This document shows positions 1-6,173 of a DNA stretch of 11,103 nt, in pieces; the stretch's first letter is position 1; the number at the start of each line of letters is the position of its first letter. A model generated the notes under the pieces. It did not search any database, was not told the origin of the DNA, and saw nothing but the letters and a program-made list of their open reading frames with translations. The position numbers and the translations under genes were made by a program. The DNA is from an uncultured Eisenbergiella sp. (GTDB taxonomy: Bacteria > Bacillota > Clostridia > Lachnospirales > Lachnospiraceae): NCBI GenBank assembly GCA_947626725.1, contig CANQTI010000046.1, positions 1 through 11,103 of the forward strand, in the 5' to 3' direction.

Positions 1-1
1 G

Positions 2-364
2 CTGGAAGAGCTGATCCTGGACCGCGACACCTATGCGCTCAAGAAAGATCTGGGCAATAAGCTGGCGCAGGTGGTCTACGAGGGCAAATGGTTCACACCG
101 CTGCGGGAAGCTCTGCAGGCGTTTATCACCTCCACGCAGAAATATGTGACCGGCGAAGTGAAATTCAAGCTCTATAAGGGCAACATCATCAAAGCCGGCA
201 CCACTTCGCCCTACTCTTTGTATAATGAAAAGATCGCTTCCTTTACCACCGGCGATCTGTATGACCATCACGATGCGGAAGGCTTTATCAATCTGTTCGG
301 CCTTTCCTGCAAGGTGCGCGCCATGAAGCTGAACGAGGCGAAGAACGCCGGCCTGGAAATCTGA
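2..364 (+). CDS. argG: Argininosuccinate synthase, C-terminal part (5' end outside window)
   Basis: This is the last 120 codons of argininosuccinate synthase, the cytoplasmic enzyme that uses ATP to join citrulline and aspartate in arginine biosynthesis. The frame is open from base 2 and ends at TGA 362-364. The sequence matches the family's C-terminal oligomerisation region: the YEGKWFTPLREALQAF segment, TGEVKFKLYKGN, then SPYSLYNEKIASF and a closing HHDAEGFINLFGL stretch typical of bacterial ArgG. The ATP-binding N-terminal half and the catalytic centre lie upstream of the window, so their integrity cannot be judged. No clear terminator hairpin follows; the next gene starts 65 bases downstream on the same strand and could be co-transcribed. 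The family assignment is secure; only the left boundary is artificial. Confidence 0.96.
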   Translation: MEELILDRDTYALKKDLGNKLAQVVYEGKWFTPLREALQAFITSTQKYVTGEVKFKLYKGNIIKAGTTSPYSLYNEKIASFTTGDLYDHHDAEGFINLFGLSCKVRAMKLNEAKNAGLEI

Positions 365-429
365 ATCGAAACAGGGCCGGCACCAAAAGGGAGTCGAAAA
401 CAGGACAATCACAGAAAACAGGATATGTT

Positions 430-726
430 ATGGAAGTGATTTTGGTTTTACTGATTTATTTTCTCGCCGTGAATATCGTCGGCTTCGCCGCAATGGGCAT
501 CGACAAACGCAGGGCCAGGCGGCGGGCGTGGCGCATTCCGGAATCCACGCTCTTTCTGATCGCCCTGATCGGCGGCAGCATCGGCAGCATCGCGGGCATG
601 TATTTTTTCCGCCACAAGACGCTGCACTGGTACTTTGTCTGGGGAATGCCCGCCATTCTGTTTTTGCAGGCAGCACTGCTCCTTTATCTGCTGTTTGCCT
701 CTCCCTTTACCTTTACCATTTTATGA
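430..726 (+). CDS. DUF1294 family small membrane protein
   Basis: A 98-residue integral membrane protein of the DUF1294 family, whose biochemical function is unknown to me. Visible layout: a first hydrophobic helix (about residues 2-21), a short basic cytoplasmic loop with the family signature MGIDKRRARRRAWRIPE (about 22-38), a glycine-rich second helix (about 40-58, GGSIGSIAGM), the conserved FRHKT motif (about 60-64), and a long third hydrophobic segment to residue 92. Length is typical for the family. The start is ATG 430, preceded by a weak AGGAT purine site about seven bases upstream. It follows argG by 65 bases and is followed directly by a strong hairpin at 732-760. The family call is firm from the IDK...RIPE and RHKT motifs; no role should be inferred beyond a membrane location. 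Confidence 0.87.
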   Translation: MEVILVLLIYFLAVNIVGFAAMGIDKRRARRRAWRIPESTLFLIALIGGSIGSIAGMYFFRHKTLHWYFVWGMPAILFLQAALLLYLLFASPFTFTIL

Positions 727-731
727 CAAAG

Positions 732-760
732 ACAGGAAACCCGCCGAACGGGTTTCCTGT
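732..760 (+). terminator. Perfect 12-bp hairpin, probable terminator after the DUF1294 gene
   Basis: Bases 732-743 and 749-760 are perfect reverse complements (12 bp, including the AGGAAACCC core) around the 5-base loop CCGAA. The hairpin begins five bases after the DUF1294 stop codon. The tail that follows (TGTTATGGG) is only partly T-rich, so termination may be incomplete. The next gene's candidate starts at 765 and 777 lie immediately after the stem, so the same structure would sit just ahead of that gene's ribosome entry region if transcription reads through. Confidence 0.6.
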
Positions 761-776
761 TGTTATGGGCCAAAAT

Positions 777-1277
777 ATGACATCTTTTCATATCAAGGAA
801 CTTAAAAATTTCATGGGAAAGCTGTTGAGCACAGACTGCTTCGACTCTTTTCTGCTGGCAGAAGCTTCCATCTCCACTTTTGCGGAATATACGATTGACG
901 GCCATATCAATCCGGATTTCTACACCAAAGAAGAGCGGGAGGATCCGCAGATCTGTCCCTGGGATCTTGCCTCCTGGAGCGCCGTCCGCCCTCTGTGTTT
1001 TGATATCATCAAAGGCAGGCGCAGCCCCTCCCGTTTCAAATTCGTGCTGCATCTGCGGCCGGATTTCATTCCCGGCGTCCTGAAGGGCGCAGACCCATCC
1101 CTGACCGCCGATCAGGTGCGCGCACTGGTACTCACCATTCGATACGACGGAAAGGAAGCTGCCATCGTTACAGGTACGGCTTTTTCCTCCTTTGTTCTGG
1201 ACAAAACGCTGGACGCCCAATGGGATAAGGTCATGCGTCAGTTTTTGACCCGGAAAGGGATCGCCTTTCGCGAATGA
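777..1277 (+). CDS. DUF5721 family protein
   Basis: A 166-residue soluble protein that I assign to DUF5721, a family of unknown function seen mainly in Lachnospiraceae. I see no signal peptide or membrane helix. The N-terminal part carries FHIKELKNFMGKLL, then FDSFLLAEASISTF and TIDGHI (about residues 4-47), followed by an acidic stretch and a C-terminal half rich in alternating hydrophobic residues (FKFVLHL, ALVLTIRYDG, AAIVTGTAF) that suggests a beta-rich domain. The open frame extends upstream into the DUF1294 gene in another register. I chose ATG 777 because the family pattern begins there; ATG 765 (four residues longer) and ATG 813 are alternatives. No start has a strong Shine-Dalgarno sequence; a GAAGG-poor, hairpin-bearing leader precedes it. 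The stop TGA is at 1275-1277. The gene reads toward spoVAE on the opposite strand. Family call is from memory of the motif pattern, moderately sure. Confidence 0.75.
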   Translation: MTSFHIKELKNFMGKLLSTDCFDSFLLAEASISTFAEYTIDGHINPDFYTKEEREDPQICPWDLASWSAVRPLCFDIIKGRRSPSRFKFVLHLRPDFIPGVLKGADPSLTADQVRALVLTIRYDGKEAAIVTGTAFSSFVLDKTLDAQWDKVMRQFLTRKGIAFRE

Positions 1278-1301
1278 ACTTTCCGGCCAGTCCGGGACCA
1301 G

Positions 1302-1340
1302 GAGGCAGGGCAGACATCAAAAAAGCGGCTGCCCTGCCTC
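1302..1340. terminator. Inverted repeat between convergent genes, probable bidirectional terminator
   Basis: Bases 1302-1313 (GAGGCAGGGCAG) and 1329-1340 form a perfect 12-bp stem with a 15-base loop containing a run of six A. The repeat lies between the ends of the convergent DUF5721 (stop 1277) and spoVAE (stop 1365) genes. On the + strand it is followed by only three T before GC-rich sequence, and on the - strand by no T-run, so it is not a textbook intrinsic terminator in either direction; position and stem strength are the support. Confidence 0.5.
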
Positions 1341-1364
1341 TTTGCACCGGGTCTTGCCGGGATA

Positions 1365-1721
1365 TCACTTCTTCATTTTGGGATCGAAAATCAGGCTGGC
1401 CAAATAGCCGAAGATAAGGGCTGCGGAGGTGCCCACGGCACCCGCCTGAAAGCCGCCGGCAAACAGCCCCAGAAATCCCTGTTCGTCCACCGCCTCCTTC
1501 ACACCCTTGATCAGAATATTTCCAAAACCGAGGAGCGGAACACTGGCCCCGGCCCCCGCATATTCCAGAAAGGGGCCGTACAGCCCCAGTGCACCCAGGA
1601 CCGCACCCGTACACACCAAAAGCACCATGATCCGGCCGGGCATCAGCTTTGTCTTCTCCATCAGGATCTGGACAAGGGCACAAATCAGGCCGCCCACCCA
1701 GAAAGCTTTGAAATAATCCAT
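1365..1721 (-). CDS. spoVAE: Stage V sporulation protein AE
   Basis: An 118-residue, very hydrophobic protein recognisable as SpoVAE, a component of the SpoVA system. In the family, SpoVA proteins sit in the inner forespore membrane and are needed for dipicolinic acid uptake during sporulation and release at germination. Visible signatures are FWVGGLICALVQILM near the N-terminus (residues 7-21), KTKLMPGRIMVL (23-34), and the conserved AGAGASVPLLGFGN (55-68), followed by KGVKEAVDEQGFLGLF and a final hydrophobic segment. The frame is open back to ATG 1742, but ATG 1721 is preferred because AAAGGAGG lies eight bases before it; the upstream ATG would place that site inside the coding region. Length fits the family. 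SpoVAC and SpoVAD genes, normally just upstream, are absent here; the upstream neighbour is a DUF3810 gene 144 bases away. Confidence 0.93.
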   Translation of the reverse strand: MDYFKAFWVGGLICALVQILMEKTKLMPGRIMVLLVCTGAVLGALGLYGPFLEYAGAGASVPLLGFGNILIKGVKEAVDEQGFLGLFAGGFQAGAVGTSAALIFGYLASLIFDPKMKK

Positions 1722-1729
1722 TCCATCTG

Positions 1730-1737
1730 CCTCCTTT
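1730..1737 (-). promoter_or_regulatory. Ribosome-binding site that fixes the spoVAE start
   Basis: AAAGGAGG on the - strand, eight bases upstream of ATG 1721. It falls inside the longer open frame beginning at ATG 1742 and so argues for the shorter protein. Confidence 0.8.
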
Positions 1738-1865
1738 TTCATTAGGATGCGCGGCTGTCATACCTTTTATGCCGAAAAGCGCACAGGACGCCTGCGGTTT
1801 TCTTTTTCACAAGGGGATTCCCCGTTTCCAGACAGCCGGGCGGCCGATCTTCTCACGTCCCAATT

Positions 1866-2978
1866 TTAAAACAGAATCCCGTCGTAATAATCCAAAAGCA
1901 GCTTCACCACACCCTCATAGCTTTGCATTCCCTCTTTTACCCCATTCATTTTCAATGTGGCCGTCGTGACTGCGCGGGAAGCGTTCTTCGCGGTCTGGGT
2001 ACTCACCACCGCTTTTTCCTCCACTTTTTCCCAGGCCTCATCCGTCAGAAAAATGTTGTCCGCCCAGACCTGCTCCGAAATGGCCGGATGCTTTCGGTAC
2101 TCTTTTGCGTCCCTTCCGATGGAACGCAGAAATTCATTCTCCACATAATTCAGGACACCCATATAACCGCTGTATTGGAAAAAGAGATCCTGCGAATCGA
2201 CACAGGCCAGATAGCCGATCAAATTCGCCTCATCTTCCCGCAAAAAGCCCTTTAAATGGGCCAGCTCATGACAAACCGTAGAAGGCATATTGACCACATA
2301 CATGGTGCTGTTATAATTTGCCTCCATGGAAAATGGAAAATAATATCCCATCATATGTGTCTGGCTCAGGAAATCGGAAAAGAATATCCGCTTAGGCTGC
2401 GGATAGTAGCCCCGGAGCTGATCGTAAACGCTTCCCATCCGAATCATCTCCGCGATGGCCGTCTCATGCAGATCCCCGTCATAAATCAACTGTCCCCGGC
2501 CGTCCCGTTCCAGCTGACCAGACATTTCGTTCAGATTTTTTACAATATGATCCCGCACAGCAGCCAGCTCCGCCGCCGTATACCCGCCTGCCCGGGCGGT
2601 TATATATTTTTCTTCAAACGTGGAGGCATGGTACTGAATAAAACAGTTGCAGGTCATGATCCAGAAAAAGAGAAGAAAGATCCAGCAAAACGAATTCCAA
2701 AGCGCCTGAAAAACTTTCGCCGTCCAGGTCCGCCGGATCAGCAGCCGCAGCACCCCGGAAACCAACAGGACCGACAGCAAAAGGACTGCCGCCGCCAGCA
2801 TCCACTCCCCCGCGCTGAACGGAAAGACAGCCGTGACCCGGGAATACGCCGTGCCTAAAAAAGGAAAAATATGCGAGATATAAAAATCGCAGAAAGCTTT
2901 ACTGGTCCATGCGATCAGATTGATCACCGCTGCCAGTATAAACAGAACGATCCACAGCCATTTCCTCCGCCGCTTCAT
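1866..2978 (-). CDS. DUF3810 family membrane protein, putative zinc peptidase
   Basis: A 370-residue protein of the DUF3810 family. It begins with a basic MKRRRK and three hydrophobic segments (about residues 7-24, 56-80 and 92-112), followed by a large, more polar C-terminal domain. That domain contains HELAH at residues 237-241 within MPSTVCHELAHLKGFLRE and then EDEAN (248-252), the arrangement of a gluzincin-like metallopeptidase: two histidines and a downstream glutamate as zinc ligands, with E238 as the catalytic base. Peptidase activity is inferred from this motif; the family has no defined substrate known to me. The C-terminal ~70 residues contain a helical, alanine-rich stretch. ATG 2978 is preceded by AAGGGGG about seven bases upstream. 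It lies 85 bases after the DUF1624-type gene, with a terminator-like hairpin between them, and is followed by spoVAE after 144 bases. Its presence beside a sporulation gene is suggestive only. Confidence 0.85.
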   Translation of the reverse strand: MKRRRKWLWIVLFILAAVINLIAWTSKAFCDFYISHIFPFLGTAYSRVTAVFPFSAGEWMLAAAVLLLSVLLVSGVLRLLIRRTWTAKVFQALWNSFCWIFLLFFWIMTCNCFIQYHASTFEEKYITARAGGYTAAELAAVRDHIVKNLNEMSGQLERDGRGQLIYDGDLHETAIAEMIRMGSVYDQLRGYYPQPKRIFFSDFLSQTHMMGYYFPFSMEANYNSTMYVVNMPSTVCHELAHLKGFLREDEANLIGYLACVDSQDLFFQYSGYMGVLNYVENEFLRSIGRDAKEYRKHPAISEQVWADNIFLTDEAWEKVEEKAVVSTQTAKNASRAVTTATLKMNGVKEGMQSYEGVVKLLLDYYDGILF

Positions 2979-3024
2979 GGCAGTCCCCCCTTAAGAGCGT
3001 TCCCCTTGCAGGCCTTGTCCCCAC

Positions 3025-3049
3025 AAAAGAAAAGCGGCCCTTTGGCCCG
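3025..3049 (-). terminator. Intrinsic terminator downstream of the DUF1624-type gene
   Basis: Read on the - strand, CGGGCCAAAGGGCCG (3049-3035) can fold into a short GC stem with a one-base bulge and an AAAG loop, followed within two bases by TTTTCTTTT (3033-3025). The stem is short but GC-rich and the T-tract is good. It lies 15 bases after the stop codon at 3064 and would separate that gene from the DUF3810 gene. Confidence 0.6.
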
Positions 3050-3063
3050 AATTGACCGACAAC

Positions 3064-3897
3064 TTATGAAAAAGAATCAACAACTTCATTCGCTGCCCAC
3101 AGCAGGCCGTAGATCACGGGCTGATGCAGCATATAGAGAAGGAGCGAATGCCTGCCCAGCCATGCAAACCCTTTCGCAATACCCTCCGTCTTTTCCGCAA
3201 AGGAATTCCCCCACAGTCCTGACCTATTTTTCTTTTCCGCATCCGCCGCTTTGACTCCCGTCTCCAGCCAGCCCGGCGTTCCTTTCCGCAAAACAAGCCG
3301 ATTCAGGAAATAGCCCGCTGAAAACAAAAATACCCATGGAAGCAGCGGGAAATAATCCACCGAGAAGAAATCCGCAGCCGGAAAACCGATCCCTGCGGAA
3401 AACAAATTTCTGTACCAGCTCTCCGGCAGCCGCACAAGGCGCAGGCCCTCAAACCCCAGCCAGCCTCCATTTACATTCCGCGTCAGCAGGAACAGAAGAA
3501 CGCTCCCCGCAAGTCCCGCAGCCGGAAGGAAGCCGGAAAACACCTTTTCCAGCCCAATCCATAAAAACATGCAGCTGCCCAGAAGCGTCAGCACACCGAA
3601 AAGAACCCGATTTTCCGGCATGAGCAACAGCGTCACGGCCGAAATCAGCACACCGCAGCCAAACACATACGCCGCACGCTTTCGTTTTCTTTTCCCGAAG
3701 GGCTGACAGAAACCGGACAGCAGGATAAACGTCCAGCAAATGCTCTGCTGCCAGAGATAGGCCCCCCGGCCGTGATACCAGGACAGGTTCCGGCCGAAAA
3801 GGTACACCAGATCCCATATTCCGTGATAGAGGAACATGCTCAAAAGCGTAATGCCCCGGATCTGGTCTAAAATCTGATATCGTCCATGCTCGTCCAT
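3064..3897 (-). CDS. DUF1624 / heparan-alpha-glucosaminide N-acetyltransferase-like membrane protein
   Basis: A 277-residue multi-pass membrane protein resembling the DUF1624 acyltransferase-like family, whose eukaryotic relative transfers acetyl groups across the lysosomal membrane. Family landmarks are the N-terminal RYQILDQIRGITLLSMFLYHG (residues 6-26; the R-G...H pattern of the first helix), several further hydrophobic helices, and the terminal WLGRHSLLLYMLHQPVIYG segment. About seven hydrophobic stretches are visible, with a charged Lys/Arg/Glu-rich cytoplasmic loop before the last helix. Substrate and reaction in bacteria are unknown, and transferase activity is inference. ATG 3897 is preceded by GGGGCGGGGA about ten bases upstream, which is not ideal; a stronger AGGAGG lies at the end of the preceding aroK/aroQ gene but drives a different frame (see findings). 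The gene follows aroK/aroQ by 58 bases and ends before an intrinsic terminator. Confidence 0.8.
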   Translation of the reverse strand: MDEHGRYQILDQIRGITLLSMFLYHGIWDLVYLFGRNLSWYHGRGAYLWQQSICWTFILLSGFCQPFGKRKRKRAAYVFGCGVLISAVTLLLMPENRVLFGVLTLLGSCMFLWIGLEKVFSGFLPAAGLAGSVLLFLLTRNVNGGWLGFEGLRLVRLPESWYRNLFSAGIGFPAADFFSVDYFPLLPWVFLFSAGYFLNRLVLRKGTPGWLETGVKAADAEKKNRSGLWGNSFAEKTEGIAKGFAWLGRHSLLLYMLHQPVIYGLLWAANEVVDSFS

Positions 3898-3955
3898 GCC
3901 GTTTTGTCCCCGCCCCTGCCGCCGTTTCCCGGCGCTGCGATCCGAAGCTTTCGGT

Positions 3956-5176
3956 TCATTCTCCTCCTAATCCATTCGCCATGAGGAAATCCACTGCTTC
4001 CAAATAGCCCTCCAGCCCATGGCCGTAAATCTGCTTATCACAGGCCGGAGCCGTCACAGAAACCTTACGGAACGCTTCCCGCTCCATGATGTTGGAAATA
4101 TGCACTTCCACCTTGGGCATCGCAACGCTGTTGAGCGCATCGAAAATCGCATAACTGTAATGCGTATAAGCGCCCGGATTGATGATCAGCCCCTGTGTAC
4201 CGTCAAAATAGGCCTGCTGAATGCGGTCAATGATCGCACCCTCATGGTTGGATTGAAACACCTCGATATGGATCCTGCATGCCACCGCTTTCCGCGCGAT
4301 CATATCCAGAAGATCATTGTAGTCTTTTGTTCCATAAACCGCTTTTTCACGGATTCCAAGGAAATTCAGGTTCGGTCCGTTAATGACCAGCAGCTTTTTC
4401 AACCGTCTGGCGCCATTTCTCCCCTCTTCCTCGCCAGGCTCAGCTTCTGTCGCCGAAGGCTTTGCTGCAATCGCAGCGCCCACCGCAAAGCCATCCGCTG
4501 TCTCAGCAGCGAAGCCAGCGCCGACTTCAACCGCCGCTTCTGTTGTCACCTCTTTCTGCGCGCTTCCCGCGCCCTGTTCCTTCCCAGCCTCAAAGGACCG
4601 GGGGCCCATATGGCCTTCCGTCCCTCCGGCCGGCATATGGCTGCGATATCCCGTCCCCTGCTTCGGATTCGGGCGCAGCGCCCCCTCTATTTCATACAGG
4701 ATCTGCCCGAAATTCTTTCCGTCTACGTCAATGATGATATCCGCAGCCGACTCATAGGCGTCTTTTCGTTCCTCCAACAGTTTCCGAATCCGCTCCAGCG
4801 GATTATCGCACTGCAGAAGCGGCCTTGCTCCGTCTTCCCGGACTCTTTCGTACAGTGTTTCCGCCGTCGCCCGCAGATATATCACCTTGCCGAGCTCTTT
4901 CATCAGCACCCGGTTCTCCTCCCGTACCGGCATGCCGCCGCCCACGGAAATGACCTGGTTTTTCGCCGTATCCTTCAGATATTTCAGGGCGTCCGTCTCC
5001 ATCTGGCGAAACGCTTCTTCTCCGTCCTGTTCAAAAATCTCCGCAATCGTCTTGCCCTGCTTTTTCTCGATCCATCTGTCCGTATCCGTCATTGACTGTT
5101 TCAGCCTGTAAGACAGTTTCACCGCCACACTGCTCTTTCCGCAGCCCATACATCCGATCAAAATAACATTTGCCAC
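3956..5176 (-). CDS. Fused shikimate kinase / type II 3-dehydroquinate dehydratase
   Basis: A 406-residue cytoplasmic protein with two shikimate-pathway domains. Residues 1-167 form a shikimate kinase (AroK type, ATP + shikimate to shikimate 3-phosphate): P-loop GCMGCGKSS at 8-16, substrate-binding DTD at 31-33, F56-R57...E60, GGG at 79-81, the lid RPLL at 118-121 and R137 before the closing ADIIIDV. Residues about 258-406 form a type II dehydroquinase (AroQ, 3-dehydroquinate to 3-dehydroshikimate): NGPNLNFLG at 266-274, R276, catalytic-type Y281, NPGAYTH from 333, VEVHISN around H359 and GHGLEGY at 385-391. Between them is an Ala/Glu/Gly-rich linker of about 90 residues. All key residues of both enzymes appear intact. 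GTG 5176 is preferred over an upstream in-frame TTG (5266) because AGAGAGG sits nine bases before it and kinases of this family begin at this point. The AroQ half has no good independent start. AroE is encoded upstream on the same strand. Confidence 0.93.
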   Translation of the reverse strand: MANVILIGCMGCGKSSVAVKLSYRLKQSMTDTDRWIEKKQGKTIAEIFEQDGEEAFRQMETDALKYLKDTAKNQVISVGGGMPVREENRVLMKELGKVIYLRATAETLYERVREDGARPLLQCDNPLERIRKLLEERKDAYESAADIIIDVDGKNFGQILYEIEGALRPNPKQGTGYRSHMPAGGTEGHMGPRSFEAGKEQGAGSAQKEVTTEAAVEVGAGFAAETADGFAVGAAIAAKPSATEAEPGEEEGRNGARRLKKLLVINGPNLNFLGIREKAVYGTKDYNDLLDMIARKAVACRIHIEVFQSNHEGAIIDRIQQAYFDGTQGLIINPGAYTHYSYAIFDALNSVAMPKVEVHISNIMEREAFRKVSVTAPACDKQIYGHGLEGYLEAVDFLMANGLGGE

Positions 5177-5185
5177 AAATCCGCA

Positions 5186-5192
5186 CCTCTCT
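5186..5192 (-). promoter_or_regulatory. Ribosome-binding site that fixes the aroK/aroQ start
   Basis: AGAGAGG on the - strand, nine bases upstream of GTG 5176. It supports the GTG over the in-frame TTG at 5266, which would add 30 residues unlike any shikimate kinase N-terminus. Confidence 0.65.
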
Positions 5193-5282
5193 TTCCACTT
5201 CTGTTTCCATACCTGCTTCCGCCGGCATCCTCTGCCATTTTCCGGAAGTCCCGCCCAGGCATCCAAGGTCCCTCGTCACAGC

Positions 5283-6173
5283 TTAAAGAAGCCCCATACG
5301 CCGGGAAAGCATTTCGTAGATCCGGCCGGCCTGCTCTGCCGTCACAGACAGACCGTTCCACAGTTCAAAAGCCTCCACGCCCTGATAAACCAGCATTTTT
5401 AATCCGTTATAGGCGCGCGCGCCGGCCGCCTGACAGAATTCCATAAACCTCGTCCGGGCAGGACGGTAGATCAGGTCATATCCCGTATGGATCATGCGAT
5501 AGAAATCCGCGTCCTCTATGACCGCATGTCCGCTGTCCGGAAAGAGCCCTACGCTGGTGGCCTGGATCGCCAGATACTTCCGATCCGGAAGCTCTTTCCA
5601 CGCGGAAAGTCCCAACGCCGTTATGCAATCCCGGCCGGCTTTTTCACGGACTTCCCACGCTGTCCGCTCGGCCTTTTCCCGGCTCCGATTCAAAAGCCAG
5701 ATCCGTTCTGCCCCCCTGGCAGCGCACATATGGGCGATGGAACGTCCCACGCCGCCTGCGCCGAGCAAAATCACCTGTTCGCCTTCCAGGGAAACGCCGT
5801 CCTCCCGCATCGCCCGATACAGCCCGCTCATATCGGTGTTATAGCCTTTATACCCAGCCGATGTGCGCACCAGCGTGTTCACCGCTCCCACGGCGGCCGC
5901 CAGCGATTCCATCTCCGCCAGAAACGGGATCACCGCCTGCTTGTAGGGGACCGTCACATTCAGACCCAGCACATGCAGCGCATACGCGCCCTCTACTGCA
6001 GCCTTCACAGCCTCCGGCTCCACCCGGAACGGAACATAAACTGTATTGACGCCGCAGAGCACCGCAAGCATATTGTGGATATCCGGGGACAGCGTATGTT
6101 CCACCGGATTTCCGATCAGCCCCAGGAGCCTTGTTTTTCCGTCAACCGTCACCGCGCTCTGATTCTTTTCCAT
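5283..6173 (-). CDS. aroE: Shikimate dehydrogenase (NADP-dependent)
   Basis: A 296-residue enzyme that reduces 3-dehydroshikimate to shikimate with NADPH, the step between the two activities of the downstream fused protein. The substrate-binding half shows GNPVEHTLSP (residues 21-30), NVTVPYK with catalytic K78, GAVNTL (96-101) and YNTD with catalytic D114. The cofactor half has the glycine-rich GAGGVGRS (138-145), the NRSREKAE segment after the second strand, ATSVGLFP, DLIYRP and the terminal LKMLVYQGVEAFELW. The usual S-x-S substrate pair is T27-x-S29 here, a conservative change. The frame is open to ATG 6218, but ATG 6173 has AAAGAGG seven bases upstream and fits the family's length. This start overlaps the end of yqeG by 32 bases. 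The stop at 5283 lies 106 bases before the aroK/aroQ start, so co-transcription is likely. Confidence 0.95.
   Translation of the reverse strand: MEKNQSAVTVDGKTRLLGLIGNPVEHTLSPDIHNMLAVLCGVNTVYVPFRVEPEAVKAAVEGAYALHVLGLNVTVPYKQAVIPFLAEMESLAAAVGAVNTLVRTSAGYKGYNTDMSGLYRAMREDGVSLEGEQVILLGAGGVGRSIAHMCAARGAERIWLLNRSREKAERTAWEVREKAGRDCITALGLSAWKELPDRKYLAIQATSVGLFPDSGHAVIEDADFYRMIHTGYDLIYRPARTRFMEFCQAAGARAYNGLKMLVYQGVEAFELWNGLSVTAEQAGRIYEMLSRRMGLL

Noticed and set aside
528..776. Upstream extension of the DUF5721 frame into the DUF1294 gene
   Set aside because: The extension encodes low-quality Gln/Arg/His-rich sequence out of register with DUF1294, and the hairpin at 732-760 falls inside it; the family pattern begins only at 777.
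684..1220. A 178-codon open frame on the - strand opposite the DUF5721 gene
   Set aside because: No recognisable features, covers the hairpin and two gene ends, and the + strand frame carries a family pattern.
1765..1771. CATAAAA on the - strand, 44 bases before spoVAE, resembling a forespore sigma-G -10 element
   Set aside because: One mismatch to the consensus as I recall it and no matching -35 element at 17-18 bases, so it is not enough to call a promoter, although the position would suit one.
4019..5095. A 358-codon open frame on the + strand opposite the aroK/aroQ gene
   Set aside because: Its product has no recognisable family features, is rich in Arg, His and Pro as expected for an antisense shadow, and the opposite strand holds two well-matched enzyme domains.
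5177..5266. TTG start at 5266 adding 30 residues to the fused kinase
   Set aside because: TTG has no good ribosome site, the added residues do not resemble shikimate kinase, and GTG 5176 has AGAGAGG nine bases upstream.
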